From Crambe crambe (taxonomy: Eukaryota; Porifera; Demospongiae; Poecilosclerida; Crambeidae), in the NCBI GenBank assembly GCA_963924555.1, contig OZ004590.1:5448001-5512000 (forward strand): DNA of 64,000 nucleotides, in the 5' to 3' direction. Every line of letters begins with the position of its first letter. The stretch's first letter is position 1. The notes beneath the pieces are model-generated. The model was given only the letters and a program-made list of their open reading frames with translations, had not been told where the DNA came from and made no database searches. Below, in pieces: positions 12,401-22,436 of the stretch. Made by a program: the position numbers and the translations under genes.

Positions 12401-15023
12401 TTTCTATATACAGAAAGAAACCTTTTGTGTGTACCTCCATATCTCCTCACCACTCCAGAGCACATCACTCTATTGAAGTGCTGTATAATAGTTTGTAAAC
12501 ACTGCAGTTTTTATTTCATTTTAAATTTGAATTTTTTTTTTCAACCACCAATCAATTCAGGATATCTTTGCACACCACCAATCAATTCAGGATATCTTTG
12601 CACACCACCAATCAATTCAGGATATCTTTGCACACCATCAATCAATTTAGGATATCTTTGCACACTACCAATCAATTCAGGATATCTTTGCACACCATCA
12701 ATCAATTCAGGATATCTTTGCACACTACCAATCAATTCAGGATATCTTTGCATACCTGCCAATCAAATTCAGGATATCTTCAATCTGATTCACATCACCA
12801 ATCAAACAAGTCATTTATCAACCTCAGTGTTATAGTCTGTATGTGATTTATGCAGCCCTCGGTGTGTATGGGCTTGTGTGCACAATGCGCCATGTGTTAT
12901 GATGGTATAAACTAGAAAATGAGGTGTCCTGGACCATTGCACTGTATTATTGTGTCATGATTTTGACTCTCTCTAAGGGAAATCTGAATGATGCTGCCTT
13001 CCTTCCAATCCTTGCAGGCTTACCTGTACTTGGACGAGGCACATAGCATTGGAGCCATGGGCCAGTCGGGAAGAGGAGCAGTGGAGTACTGGGGGTGTGA
13101 CCCTGCTGATGTCGACATAATGATGGGAACTTTCACAAAGAGTTTTGGTGCCTGCGGGGGATATATAGCCGCTGATCATGTGAGTTCTCTTTTTCAAGAG
13201 TGATTCCAAATTGATGGGGTAGTCCAGATGCTCTGAGACTTCTGTGTATTCTGCTATGGTGGATTATATCCTCCAACTTTAAGCTCAGAAGTCTCATCAC
13301 ACTGAATTACCTGGGCAAAAAAAAAGAAAAGAAAAAGAAGTTTTAATTGAATTATCAACCATGAGGTACTGTCCAGCTACACACTTCCATTTTCCTCCAT
13401 ATTTTTGGAGTAACTCCTTCAACCTCTGCACTGATTTCCCAACCACATTGTTCTAAATGTCCACCACAAGCTGAAAATCAATGATAGGACAGGAAATTGA
13501 TAACACACCCTAGCAGGATATGATCTTAATGGGAAAGCATGTCGCAGGCTCTTATTAACCAAAGTATTCATCAAACACCTTGGACACCGAGATTACGATT
13601 GTGTGTGAGAAAGAGTGTATATGTGTGCTCAGTATGTTGAACATCAGTTCAATGGAAGTGATTTGTTTTGTAGTAAAGCTGTAGTAAATAGTGGTAATTG
13701 AGATGTGTATACGGCATGGTTGGGAGGTAAGTGGTGCTCACTTTGTGGCTAATTAGTGATAAGAATAGATTTGAATCCGTATGAAAACTCAGCATCTACA
13801 GTAAACAAAACCTTCCAAGTACGAGGAAGATATGGTCTAATTAATGTACGTGTAGTGGAATCTCTCTCAGAACACTTTCAGGGGGGAGGGGTTAATCTGG
13901 CAAAATGGCTGGGATTATAATTTCGAGCAGCTCTCAGCTCTCACTGTTTAGGCACTCACAGAAATAGTACAGGAATAAAGGGTGAGGGTGAGGGCTCCAA
14001 GTCACAGTCCCTTATATATTTGGGTACCTAAAATGCAACCAACCAGTGATTAGCCTGACATTAATTTGCATTTGAGAATCTTAATTATTTGCTTTGCAGA
14101 ATATCATCAACCATCTGAGAAGGTATTCTCATGCTTCCACCTATGGGACGTCCATTGCTGCTCCTGTGGCTCAGCAGGTCATCACCTCCATGTCCATCGT
14201 CATGGGAAAGGATGGGACCAATGATGGTGAGGGGAGGAGGGAGAGGAGAAAGAGAGGGAAAGATAGTGAGAGGGGAGGGAGGAAGTAGAGGAGGGGAGAT
14301 CTGTTGGTAATGTATATGAAGGAAAAAGTCTGAACATAGCTAGAGAGAGATTCAAAATGGGATGATTATACTCATCTTCTGTTGGTTCAACAAAAACTCT
14401 ACTGGTCGGGGTTATATTTTGAACTTTGATGAGAACAATTCTCTTTCTTCCTTGATAAAGGGCTTCCCATTTCCTTATTAATGAACACACTTACACTCTC
14501 GGGCAAAAAAATTTTTCTTTCAAGACTTCCTTTTTCCTTATTAATGAATGGAACTTGTGTCTCAGGCAAAAGGAGAATCGATCAATTGCTTGACAACAGC
14601 AGGTACTTCAGGAAGCGTATCAATGAAATGGGGTTCATAGTGTATGGCAATGAGGACTCTCCTGTCGTCCCCATATTGATCTATCAGCCAGGCAAAGTGG
14701 CGTAAGTTGCTCAGTATAGTTCCTTAGTGAGCACCCATATTGTACATGATAGCGATTCATTGAATGGAAAGGGGGAGGGGGAGGGCTTGTACACATACGT
14801 TATTGCTACAACAGACAGAATTTGTATGTTATCAAGCATTATAATTTTTTTCAGTACGTTTTCTCGGGAGCTGCTTGCCAGGAAGATAGGAGTGGTGGTT
14901 GTGGGCTTCCCAGCCACCACCATTGTGGAATCCCGTGCTAGAATATGTCTCTCTGCCTCTCACACAAGGGAAATGCTGGATTTTGTGAGTTCAGTTTCAT
15001 CCACTTGTTATGCTTCCTTTTAT

Positions 15024-15111
<88 letters not shown>

Positions 15112-15181
15112 GGCTCTTAAGGAGATCAGTGAAATTGGTGATTTATTATTAATGAAGAAGAAAAAAGTCCACAAGAATTGA
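6488..15181 (+). CDS. SPTLC2: Serine palmitoyltransferase long-chain subunit 2
   Basis: Catalytic subunit of serine palmitoyltransferase, the PLP enzyme that condenses L-serine with palmitoyl-CoA to 3-ketosphinganine, the first step of sphingolipid synthesis at the ER. Exon 1 (6488-about 6730) has an N-terminal membrane segment ([18 protein letters not shown]). Later exons encode [11 protein letters not shown] (about 7920), [13 protein letters not shown] (about 8700), [18 protein letters not shown] (about 13024) and the PLP-lysine motif [13 protein letters not shown] (about 13130). The last exon ends in a lysine-rich tail with stop at 15179-15181. There are about 12 exons. The introns between 8938 and 10378 and between 10437 and 13016 are unusually long for this window and full of repeats. 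All motifs expected of the LCB2 family are present, including the Lys absent from LCB1. Confidence 0.93.
8550..8635 (+). repeat. Three clustered copies of a GGTAAAGGGTCRYC motif
   Basis: The motif GGTAAAGGGTC occurs three times in 85 bp just inside an SPTLC2 intron. Related copies occur elsewhere in the window (near 27275, 37899 and, reversed, 54098). Confidence 0.6.
9655..9890. repeat. Intronic repeat block: tandem duplication plus dispersed element
   Basis: A 50-55 bp unit ending in AGCACCCATATTCCTGTAC is repeated twice (about 9664-9742). It is followed by an element whose block (about 9800-9880) is clearly similar to 17366-17450 in the anoctamin gene, including TTGAACCT and GAGTGGAAA. This suggests a dispersed non-autonomous transposon family. 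Confidence 0.6.
11400..12160 (-). other. Possible decayed or nested coding fragment inside an SPTLC2 intron
   Basis: Two minus-strand open stretches (11899-12135 and 11405-11629) have protein-like composition, for example [19 protein letters not shown] and [18 protein letters not shown], with no repeats. A plausible upstream continuation ([10 protein letters not shown], about 12165-12135) is in a different frame from the longer ORF, which would fit a frameshifted remnant. I do not recognise the family and have no start or splice evidence. Confidence 0.25.
12543..12779 (+). repeat. 30-bp minisatellite
   Basis: About eight tandem copies of a 30-bp unit with core CAATCAATTCAGGATATCTT, with a few single-base variants; the last copy has a one-base insertion. 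Because 30 is divisible by 3, it is open in several frames on both strands. It lies in the long SPTLC2 intron and is not coding. Confidence 0.95.
15026..15106 (+). repeat. (CT)n tract serving as polypyrimidine tract of the last SPTLC2 intron
   Basis: About 40 CT repeats end six bases before the acceptor (TGTGTAG, exon from 15113). The microsatellite therefore occupies the polypyrimidine position of the 3' splice site. Confidence 0.9.
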
Positions 15182-15421
15182 TTGGCTACCAATTGTCTTC
15201 CCTTCCACCATCTGTATGAATTATTTTTTTGACTTTAGGTTCTCTTAACTGATAACACTATGATCAACTTTTTATATCCAAACAAAATTTTCAACACTTT
15301 TAGTCCCCGCTGTCTTATTTCAAGTAGCTATGAGTCGTTGATATTGTCATTATAATTGATTGGGAGCAGATAATGGTGGTAATATATTATCTACAATAAT
15401 GGTATACAATTAGTTAATAGT

Positions 15422-16453
15422 TCACTCCTCTTTCTCGATCTCAGAATAGCCTTCACTCAATCCGTCCTTCATATTGGTGGTCACCAGTTGGTAGAAGCAA
15501 AGGTAGGCCTCCTTCACTTCAGGGGTGAATTTGTCTCCCAGACCCTGTTCAAGAGTAGCAATGAGAGCTTTTCCTACAACCTGTAAGAAAAGAAATTAGT
15601 GGGTTGCTTTCTGAAGTATTCAGTGTAGCTAGAGAGTTATTGTAGACCCTTGCAAAGGCATGCCAAAAGAAGACAACTCCTTTGAGAGGGACTCTTTCAG
15701 GAATGAGGTGGTGATTTGTTTACTGCTGATGTTGTTCCTTTCTCACAAGGGAAGGGTGCTAGGTAAGGTGACTGGATGTCAGCACCTCAAAAGGTGAAGG
15801 AATTCAGGTGGACTTTACACGAACTTGCAAAGTCAATCAACACAAAAAAAGTGGCAATATTTGTGGAACCAATCATGCAGACCCTTCCACTAGCACTCTG
15901 GTCTTGCAAATAAGTATGCATAACACACCACCTAGAAACAAAATGACTTACATCAAAGTGAGCATCCTGCAAGCCATAGCTGGAGTGTGCTCCTCCAAGA
16001 TCTTTCAGCACCAGCAGGAGTCCCTCTATATCATCCAGGGAAGACACTGCCAGAGAAATGGTTTCAGTCACTTGCAGAGCGTGAGAGCGAAAGTCTTCGT
16101 TTTCTGGCAGCTGCTCGAAAGGAAGATCTCGGAAACTCTTGAAGAGTTGTTGTGCAGGTGGGAACATTGTGAAGATGCTGCAAATGAAAGAATCATGTTT
16201 GCTAGCTTGTTGTGGCTCAAAGTTATTATTATAATGAAGATTAATTTTGATTTGCAGCAAAATTATAATATTTCAAAACTCACTTTTTAAAAAGCTGAAT
16301 CCCAGCGTCCATGAGCCCAGACTCTGTCCCTTCCACCAGTTTCCAAGTGGATTCAATGAGCTGCTTCTGGTGGGGCGTAATGGCTTGAGGATGCTGGCCA
16401 CGAGATACTCCAGTGGACACTTCAGAGGTACTCAGGATTGCAGTGTTTGCCAT
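15422..16453 (-). CDS. Globin (neuroglobin/cytoglobin-like)
   Basis: Haem-binding globin, about 175 residues, in three exons (16453 to about 16286, about 16179-15949, 15581-15422). After an N-terminal extension, helix A starts at ITPHQKQLIESTW. Helix C and the CD corner are FPPAQQLFKSF (CD1 Phe present). Distal E7 His is in FRSHALQV and proximal F8 His is in LGGAHSSYGL. Helix G has HFDVVGKALIATLEQGLG, and the protein ends in EIEKEE. The introns fall at B12.2 (codon split AA/C before IFTMFPP) and G7.0 (HFD/VVG), the two ancestral animal globin positions. No signal peptide is seen, so it is probably cytosolic. Oxygen binding, sensing or redox roles cannot be separated by sequence. It is convergent with SPTLC2 and divergent from the anoctamin gene. 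Confidence 0.92.
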
Positions 16454-16680
16454 TGCTATCTCAGCTGGATCAATGTAATGTGCTTCTTGCTATTGAATTC
16501 TCCAAGCTTTAGCTAGCTGCTACGCGAATTTTCGAGTGCAAAGAGAGAACGAATCTTGCTATGCAAAAGCCGTTTTTTTATACCGCAACAATAAGATTGT
16601 GTGGGTGGTGTCACTCGAGCTGGTAGCTATGAATATGATTAACTCAGCTGCGCTCCTAAAAGAACCCAACCTAGGTGAAA

Positions 16681-18101
16681 ATGTCAAAGAGACAGACAAA
16701 GAAGTATGTACCAATTTACAATATTAGAGTAGAAGAGATTTTCGAGTAAGCCCATTTATATTTGATCTAGGTCTCTTCATGCAATACCAGAGGAAGAAGA
16801 AAAAGATGCCAGCGATATCAAAGGATCTGGTATCAGTTCCTGTGGCAACCCCAGCTATCTCATAACCCTGTGTGAGTCGGCTAGCAAAGAAGTGGTTCAC
16901 TACGTCACGAAGCAGCTGGAAACCCAGGGTCTTTGGTGTGAGCTCATGCTTAATAACGACGACAGGAAACAATATTTGTTTGTGTCTGCAGGATTCGAAG
17001 TTCTTGCTAAGCAGGTAAGGTAAAGCGGGGCTATTCCATAGGTTCAAATATTTCTGAAACTATTGAGACTTCTGGGCTCAACGTTGGAGGATATAATCGT
17101 AGAATATATCTTTCAAAATAGAGCTCGTAAGTTCGTGGAGTTTTGAAAATATTTGACCCTTTGGAATAGCCCCGCCATTCGAAATAGCCCCGCTTTGCTT
17201 TAATAAGTAATAACAGGTAGAAAACATTCCACTTTCATAACACTTATGATAAAAATATATACTGGCTAGAGAGCTGTCATCAGTAAGTTACTGTAGGGAT
17301 GAATTAATGCAGATCTGAACTTTCTATATTCGGGACACAAAACCTCCCTGTATATAATTAGTATTAGGGACATTTTTCGAGGAACCAAAAGATACTGCTA
17401 ATACAAATTGAACCTTTGAAGAGTGGAAAGAAAAAAACCTCAAAAATAGCTGGTCCCCATTATACGAGGTTGTATTGTAGTTGATTAATGGTAACTATGG
17501 TGTAGGCAAAGAAAGAACACTGGATGAAACAACTTCAAGATTCCGAAGAGGTGACTAATAAATCCATGTCTATACTGTGAAAATTACCAATCACTTTTTT
17601 CTCTCTCATAAGATGATGGAATATTCTGAAGAGATGATGACCGAGTATAAGTTGACCAGTCAAGGACGGATGTTTGAATCAGCCGAGGAAGTTCAACTCC
17701 TTCGTCATGCTATGGAAGATGTCCCTTACAAGATGGTAAGCACTTTTAATTAACCCCATCACTTCCTTCACTTCCCCAGCAGCTACTAACTCTCTTCTCT
17801 CTCCCAATGTGTGCAGGAGGTCTTTAAGGAACTGAAGTACAAGGTAAAGGAAGGAAAAGGTTTCGTCGCTGCCCTCCTGGACAGCCGCCCTTCGATTATC
17901 GAAGATGAGTTTCCCCTGCATGACTGTAAAGAGATCGAAGCTCTCGACAGGATATTGAAACGCTCCTTTATACCACTGAATGGAATTGATGTCAACAAGA
18001 TCAGGAACTATTTTGGTATTTTATAGTGGTGATATCATACTCTCTTTTGAGAGATAATCAAGTTTTTATGGAGTACTATGATGAAGTTATGGATGTTTAA
18101 A

Positions 18102-18169
<68 letters not shown>

Positions 18170-21100
18170 AGTTTTTAGGGCATCTATTTAATTAAGGATC
18201 AAAGATCATAGGTGCTTGATTAGAATCCTAGAAATCACTGGACTTTTTTGGAAGGGGCCAGTAAGAGGAAGCGGGGAATCCACTTAAAACTGTTCTCCCT
18301 ACACAACCACAATTAAGTTAATATGTCTGAGTGCTCATATCAGCTCAATGTCAATTTGATTCTCAGGGGAAGACATCGCCTTCTACTTTGCCTGGATGAA
18401 TTTCTACTCCACGTGGATTTTGATCCCTGCATTAGTGGGCGTGGTCATGTACCTCTTACGCAGCACGGATGCTACTGTGGACACAGACCCATACCTTCCC
18501 TTCTACTCTGTCTTTTTAGCGTTATGGGCTGTCCTCTTTCTAGTGGTGAGTTGATTGGGTGATTGCTCAATAAACCATTTTGTAAAGAGGATATTACACA
18601 CCTTAAGTATACTGGAATGCTACACACGTTAGTATACTAGAATGTTACACACCTAGAATGTTACACATCTTAGTATACAAGACCTTACTTAGTATACTGG
18701 ACACCTTAGTATGTTACACCTTAGTTATACTAGAATGTTACACATAGTATACAAGACCTTACTTGTATACTGGACACCTTAGTATGTTATACTAGAATGT
18801 TATACGCACGAGGTACAATTCAATCAATACAGCTGCTTGGGTAATATACAGACAAAAACAACCAGGTTATTTTATTTAGACCTCGACCTGGTAAATTTTG
18901 TAAAGAACAGTCTTAATCTTTTGTTAGGTTTAAATTAACTGTCCAATTTAGGTTTTAAATGAGTCTAGGCATCATGCCGAAGGGTTAGATTCACATTTGA
19001 GTGTCATTGGTCTCGTGGAAAAAATGAACATTTTCCCCGATATTTTCCCAAGGCGGTGACCTGGTAAATAAAAACAGTCTTAATTTTTTGTTAATAATAC
19101 CATTTTAATGTGTAGTTTTGGCGACGGAAAAGTGCTGTGCACAGCTTTGAGTGGAACACTCACTCATACAATTACATGGAAGAGATCCATCATAAGTTCC
19201 ATGGAGTTATCTCACTGGATCCCGTCACAGAGGAGCCAAGAGTGTACTATCCCCTTTGGAAGAGACGCTGCTGGTATTTATTCAGCTTCCTTGCCATGTT
19301 GCCTCTCCTTGCCGGGGGAGTGGGGGTCATGACACTGTCCCTTAACTTGAATGGATACGTCCACCATAAAGATAGTCCAATCTATGTGGGATGGCTAGCT
19401 CAATATGCAGAGCCAGTGAGTTGAGGGTCAAAGGTCAGGTCAAAATGATAACTAAGCAACCCTTATTTTTATGATGAATATATTTATAGGGGAGGATCTT
19501 TGCCTCAGATAGTCCATATTACCTCTGGTTTGTGCCCACCCTAATCCACTCCATAGCTGTCAGCATTGTGAACCAGATTTATAGTGAAGTGGCCAGAAAA
19601 TGCACTGATCTGGAAAACCACAGGTCAGCAGTACATACAATCCGGGTGTTATGGGGGATGGGGCATGGTTAATAAGTGGCTTTAGGGCTGCCCAGATGAA
19701 AGAGCCGTCCTAAATTTCAGGAGTGAATTGATGACTTTTTTCTTCTTTTGTGGTAACACTCAGGACAGTGCACGAGTGGCACTCAGCGCTGGTGGTGAAA
19801 CGTGTCTTCTTTGAGTGCTTTGACTGTTTCATGCCTCTCTTCTACATCGCCTTCTACCAGTTGGACGTCATCACACTTCGGGCCGAGATCGTCAGTCTGT
19901 TTATGAGTAAGCCCTTTTCATTTGAGGACCTGGCTATAATGATCGTGTCAAATGTGGCCGACGACAAGGACAAGGGCTTTTATTCCCATAATTCGGCAAC
20001 ATGCTATAACTTTTTATTTCCACTAACGTGGTTGGACTAGATACTCTTGATTTATTAAAAGAAGTAGCAAAATGGCGAATGATGCAGAGTAAGTAAACTC
20101 CAGACTACTACTTGAACAAACAAAGGAAACTCCCTTGAAACTGCTTGAGTGAACAAGGAAACTCCAGACTACTTGCTTTCAAGAGTGAAAACACAACAGC
20201 ACAACATTGGAGAATTGAGGGCTGCATCCTCGAACTCAGGGCATCCCCCCCCCCCCCCCCCCCCCCCCCCGGATTGCAGTAATACGTATAATGTAATTGA
20301 CACATGCAACAAACCTCCTATTCCATATATAGCTCATGCTTAGTAGTTAGCTTAGCATGGCTGAGCCTCCCAAAGCTAAGAGCCATTTTGATAAGCAAAG
20401 AATAGGTACCAGCTCTAAAGGTAACTTTTGTAGGCATAGATGGATACACCTTTAGAGCTGGTATAGTTTCCTGTGCACACATATTGATATTGACGGGTAT
20501 GGTTGGGGGAAATGGGCGTGGTTATGCCTACCCCCATATTTGGCCTCTGGTGCTGGCATTGCAGAGCTTATGATAACAGCCTGACACCTGATATTTTCCG
20601 GCCAATATTGGTCATTATTTGTGTTTCAGGACAGTCAAAATGCACACCAATTCAAACAGTGGGGACATCATGTCCGGTCAATTTCTTATCATAAGCTGAA
20701 TAGTCACATGACTGTGGCTATCATGTGTACAGCAGAGGTTAGGATGTCCAAACAATTAACAGCCTTTAATTAGAATGCTGGTGGGATGCAGGACGCTGTA
20801 CACAGTACCAAGGGTTAACAACACACGCTGTCTCCCGTTTCCTGGAGAGATAGAGTTGTACAATGAAACAATGTCAGAGTTGTCATGTTAACAGTGTAGA
20901 AATACTGGAAGCAAGCAAAGGTCACATACTAATGATCACTTCCTGCAGGCGATGAGATCCGCAGAGTATTCGTGGAGTGCGTCCTGCCCTTGGTGACTGG
21001 GATGTACGTCAAGAGGAAGAAAGTCTCAACTGATTGCAAATACAGTGACACCTTCCTCTCAGAGTATGACCAATTTGATGACTATTTGGAAATGGTTGTG

Positions 21101-22211
21101 CAATTTGGGGTAAGCAATTGGTCATCTTACATCTCAGTGCAGCGGAAATGATAAGGATTATGTAGAATGTGTACCTACTAGAGCAGCTGATGTTGTACTG
21201 AGAGAAAACAAGTTGGATCATTCAGAAATTTACTGTACAATATGTAGTTCAATCAAGGATGCAATGATTTCCTTATTAAATCAATTTCTAAATAATCAAT
21301 TTCCCTAGAATTAGTTCCCATAAAAATTTTTTACACCTGCCATTGGTTTGTTTCATAAAGCTAATTTTATGTGAACTAATTTTATCATGTTAGCTGAGAG
21401 AAATAAGAAGAATCTATAGTACCCACATTGTGAGCCTCTCTCTCTCTCTCTCTCTCTAGTACATCACACTGTTTGCTTCAGCTTTCCCTCTTGGAGGAGT
21501 TGTGACAATGGTATTCATCTATGTGGAAATACGCTCGGACATTTTCAAACTACTTCATGCTTACAAAAGACCTCTTCCTCTAAAGTGAGTCACTGAGCCA
21601 TACAGCCAGTCATCAAACAGTCCGGCTAGTACTTTTTACACATGCCATTGTTTTACAACTGCCTCTGCAAGTTACCACCTCCCTATTAAATGCCCCTTTA
21701 TTATCCCTAAGTGTAAGCATAATAGGTATGTGATGTGTATTTTTACACCCTTAGGTGCAAGCACATGGGTATGTGATATATGAATATACCTTTCACCCTC
21801 AGGTGTAAGCACATAGGTGTGTGGTACGAGGTGATGAGCGCAATGGTATTTCTGGCCATCCTCACCAACTCGGCCATCTTGGGATTCACCTCTGAACAAC
21901 TGATGCAGTGGATTCCATCACTGTTCTCCAGACAGGCAGAAGAAGAAGGAGGTGACCAGATCATGGCTCTTGGAAGTGGAAGGTGGGCATTATTTGGAAG
22001 ATTAAAAGCCAGAGCTAACTAAAATGCATGCAGATATGTGGTAGGAATTGTGTTCGGGTTTGAGCATTTCCTGTTACTGGTGGCGGTCATATTGCAGTGG
22101 CTGGTGAACCCAGTGCCCAAGTGGGTGAGGGTGGCCCTGGCACGCAGGGAGCACCTAGCCATGAAGAGGGCAGCTACCGTCCTTCAGCAAGAGAAGAAAA
22201 AAGAAAAGTAA
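16681..22211 (+). CDS. ANO10-like: Anoctamin-10-like (TMEM16) membrane protein
   Basis: TMEM16 family, ANO8/ANO10 branch: multi-pass membrane proteins acting as phospholipid scramblases or Ca2+-dependent channels, with ANO10 placed at ER or endosomes. The ATG at 16681 (MSKRQTKK) joins in frame through a 67-bp intron to the exon at 16771, so a longer upstream ORF beginning at 16536 is not in frame and is rejected. The cytosolic N-domain ends with PLHDCKEIEALDRIL. Later exons include EDIAFYFAWMNFYSTW (first TM), FHGVISLDPVTEEPRVYYPLWKR, DQFDDYLEMVVQFGYITLFASAFP and the C-terminal tail VPKWVRVALARREHLAMKR. Stop is at 22209-22211. The 1045-bp intron 19905-20949 and the intron after 17013 carry inverted-repeat elements. 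Orthology to ANO10 rather than ANO8 is likely but not proven. Confidence 0.9.
17021..17201. mobile_element. MITE-like inverted-repeat element in anoctamin intron
   Basis: Terminal inverted repeats AAAGCGGGGCTATT (17022-17035) and AATAGCCCCGCTTT (17183-17196). A second copy of the repeat (AATAGCCCCGC) sits inside the right end. The internal segment shares TGAGACTTCTG and TTGGAGGATATAATC with a reverse-oriented copy at about 13262-13296. It begins seven bases after the exon donor. No coding capacity. Confidence 0.7.
18108..18167 (+). repeat. (GA)n microsatellite
   Basis: About 30 uninterrupted GA units in the anoctamin intron following the FG exon. Confidence 0.95.
18590..18805 (+). repeat. 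Degenerate tandem repeat, intronic
   Basis: Irregular tandem arrangement of units built from ACACCTTAGTATACT and AGAATGTTACAC, at least six partial copies, in an anoctamin intron. Confidence 0.8.
20245..20270 (+). repeat. Homopolymeric C run
   Basis: 26 consecutive C in the large anoctamin intron. Similar long C runs occur at about 28525-28547 and 35881-35907, all inside introns of plus-strand genes. Exact length may be affected by sequencing. Confidence 0.9.
20407..20463. repeat. Perfect 16-bp inverted repeat
   Basis: Arms TACCAGCTCTAAAGGT (20407-20422) and ACCTTTAGAGCTGGTA (20448-20463) around a 25-base loop. It could be the ends of a very short MITE or a stable hairpin. Confidence 0.8.
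20565..20697. mobile_element. 133-bp MITE-like element
   Basis: Terminal inverted repeats AGCTTATGATAA (20565-20576) and TTATCATAAGCT (20686-20697), perfect over 12 bp, in the same anoctamin intron. No ORF of note. Confidence 0.6.
21705..21830 (+). repeat. Three tandem copies of an acceptor/exon-start segment
   Basis: Near-copies of the segment around CCCTCAGGTGTAAGCACATAGG begin at about 21705, 21747 and 21796. Only the third is the real acceptor leading into KCKHIGVWYEV of the anoctamin. The second copy would read into a stop. Confidence 0.75.
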
Positions 22212-22436
22212 CCATTCGTGTGGAAAACATAAGCTACAACTCATCTCCACTTTCAAATAATTCAGCCATAATGCATAGAGATAGTCAATTATTAACAGTC
22301 TTGTGACCCCAGGCCCTAAGGAAAATTTCTTATAATGATAAATAGAATTACTCATCTCACTGTTACGTAAACTGAAGTCTTACATTCACTTTTAAAGTAG
22401 AAACAACAAAGTGTGGATGTTATAATAAAATTTGCT

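Noticed and set aside
12541-12779. CRISPR-like array
   Set aside because: The repeats are directly abutting with no unique spacers and lie in a eukaryotic intron; a minisatellite.
12541-12846. Long repetitive ORFs on both strands
   Set aside because: They are translations of a 30-bp minisatellite whose length is a multiple of three; no gene structure.
14938-15192. Arg/Glu-repeat ORF on the minus strand
   Set aside because: Translation of the (CT)n microsatellite; the same applies to similar frames at 36748-37040.
16536-16727. Upstream ORF as the anoctamin N-terminus
   Set aside because: Its donor is in the wrong phase for the following exon. The ATG at 16681 in another frame joins correctly.
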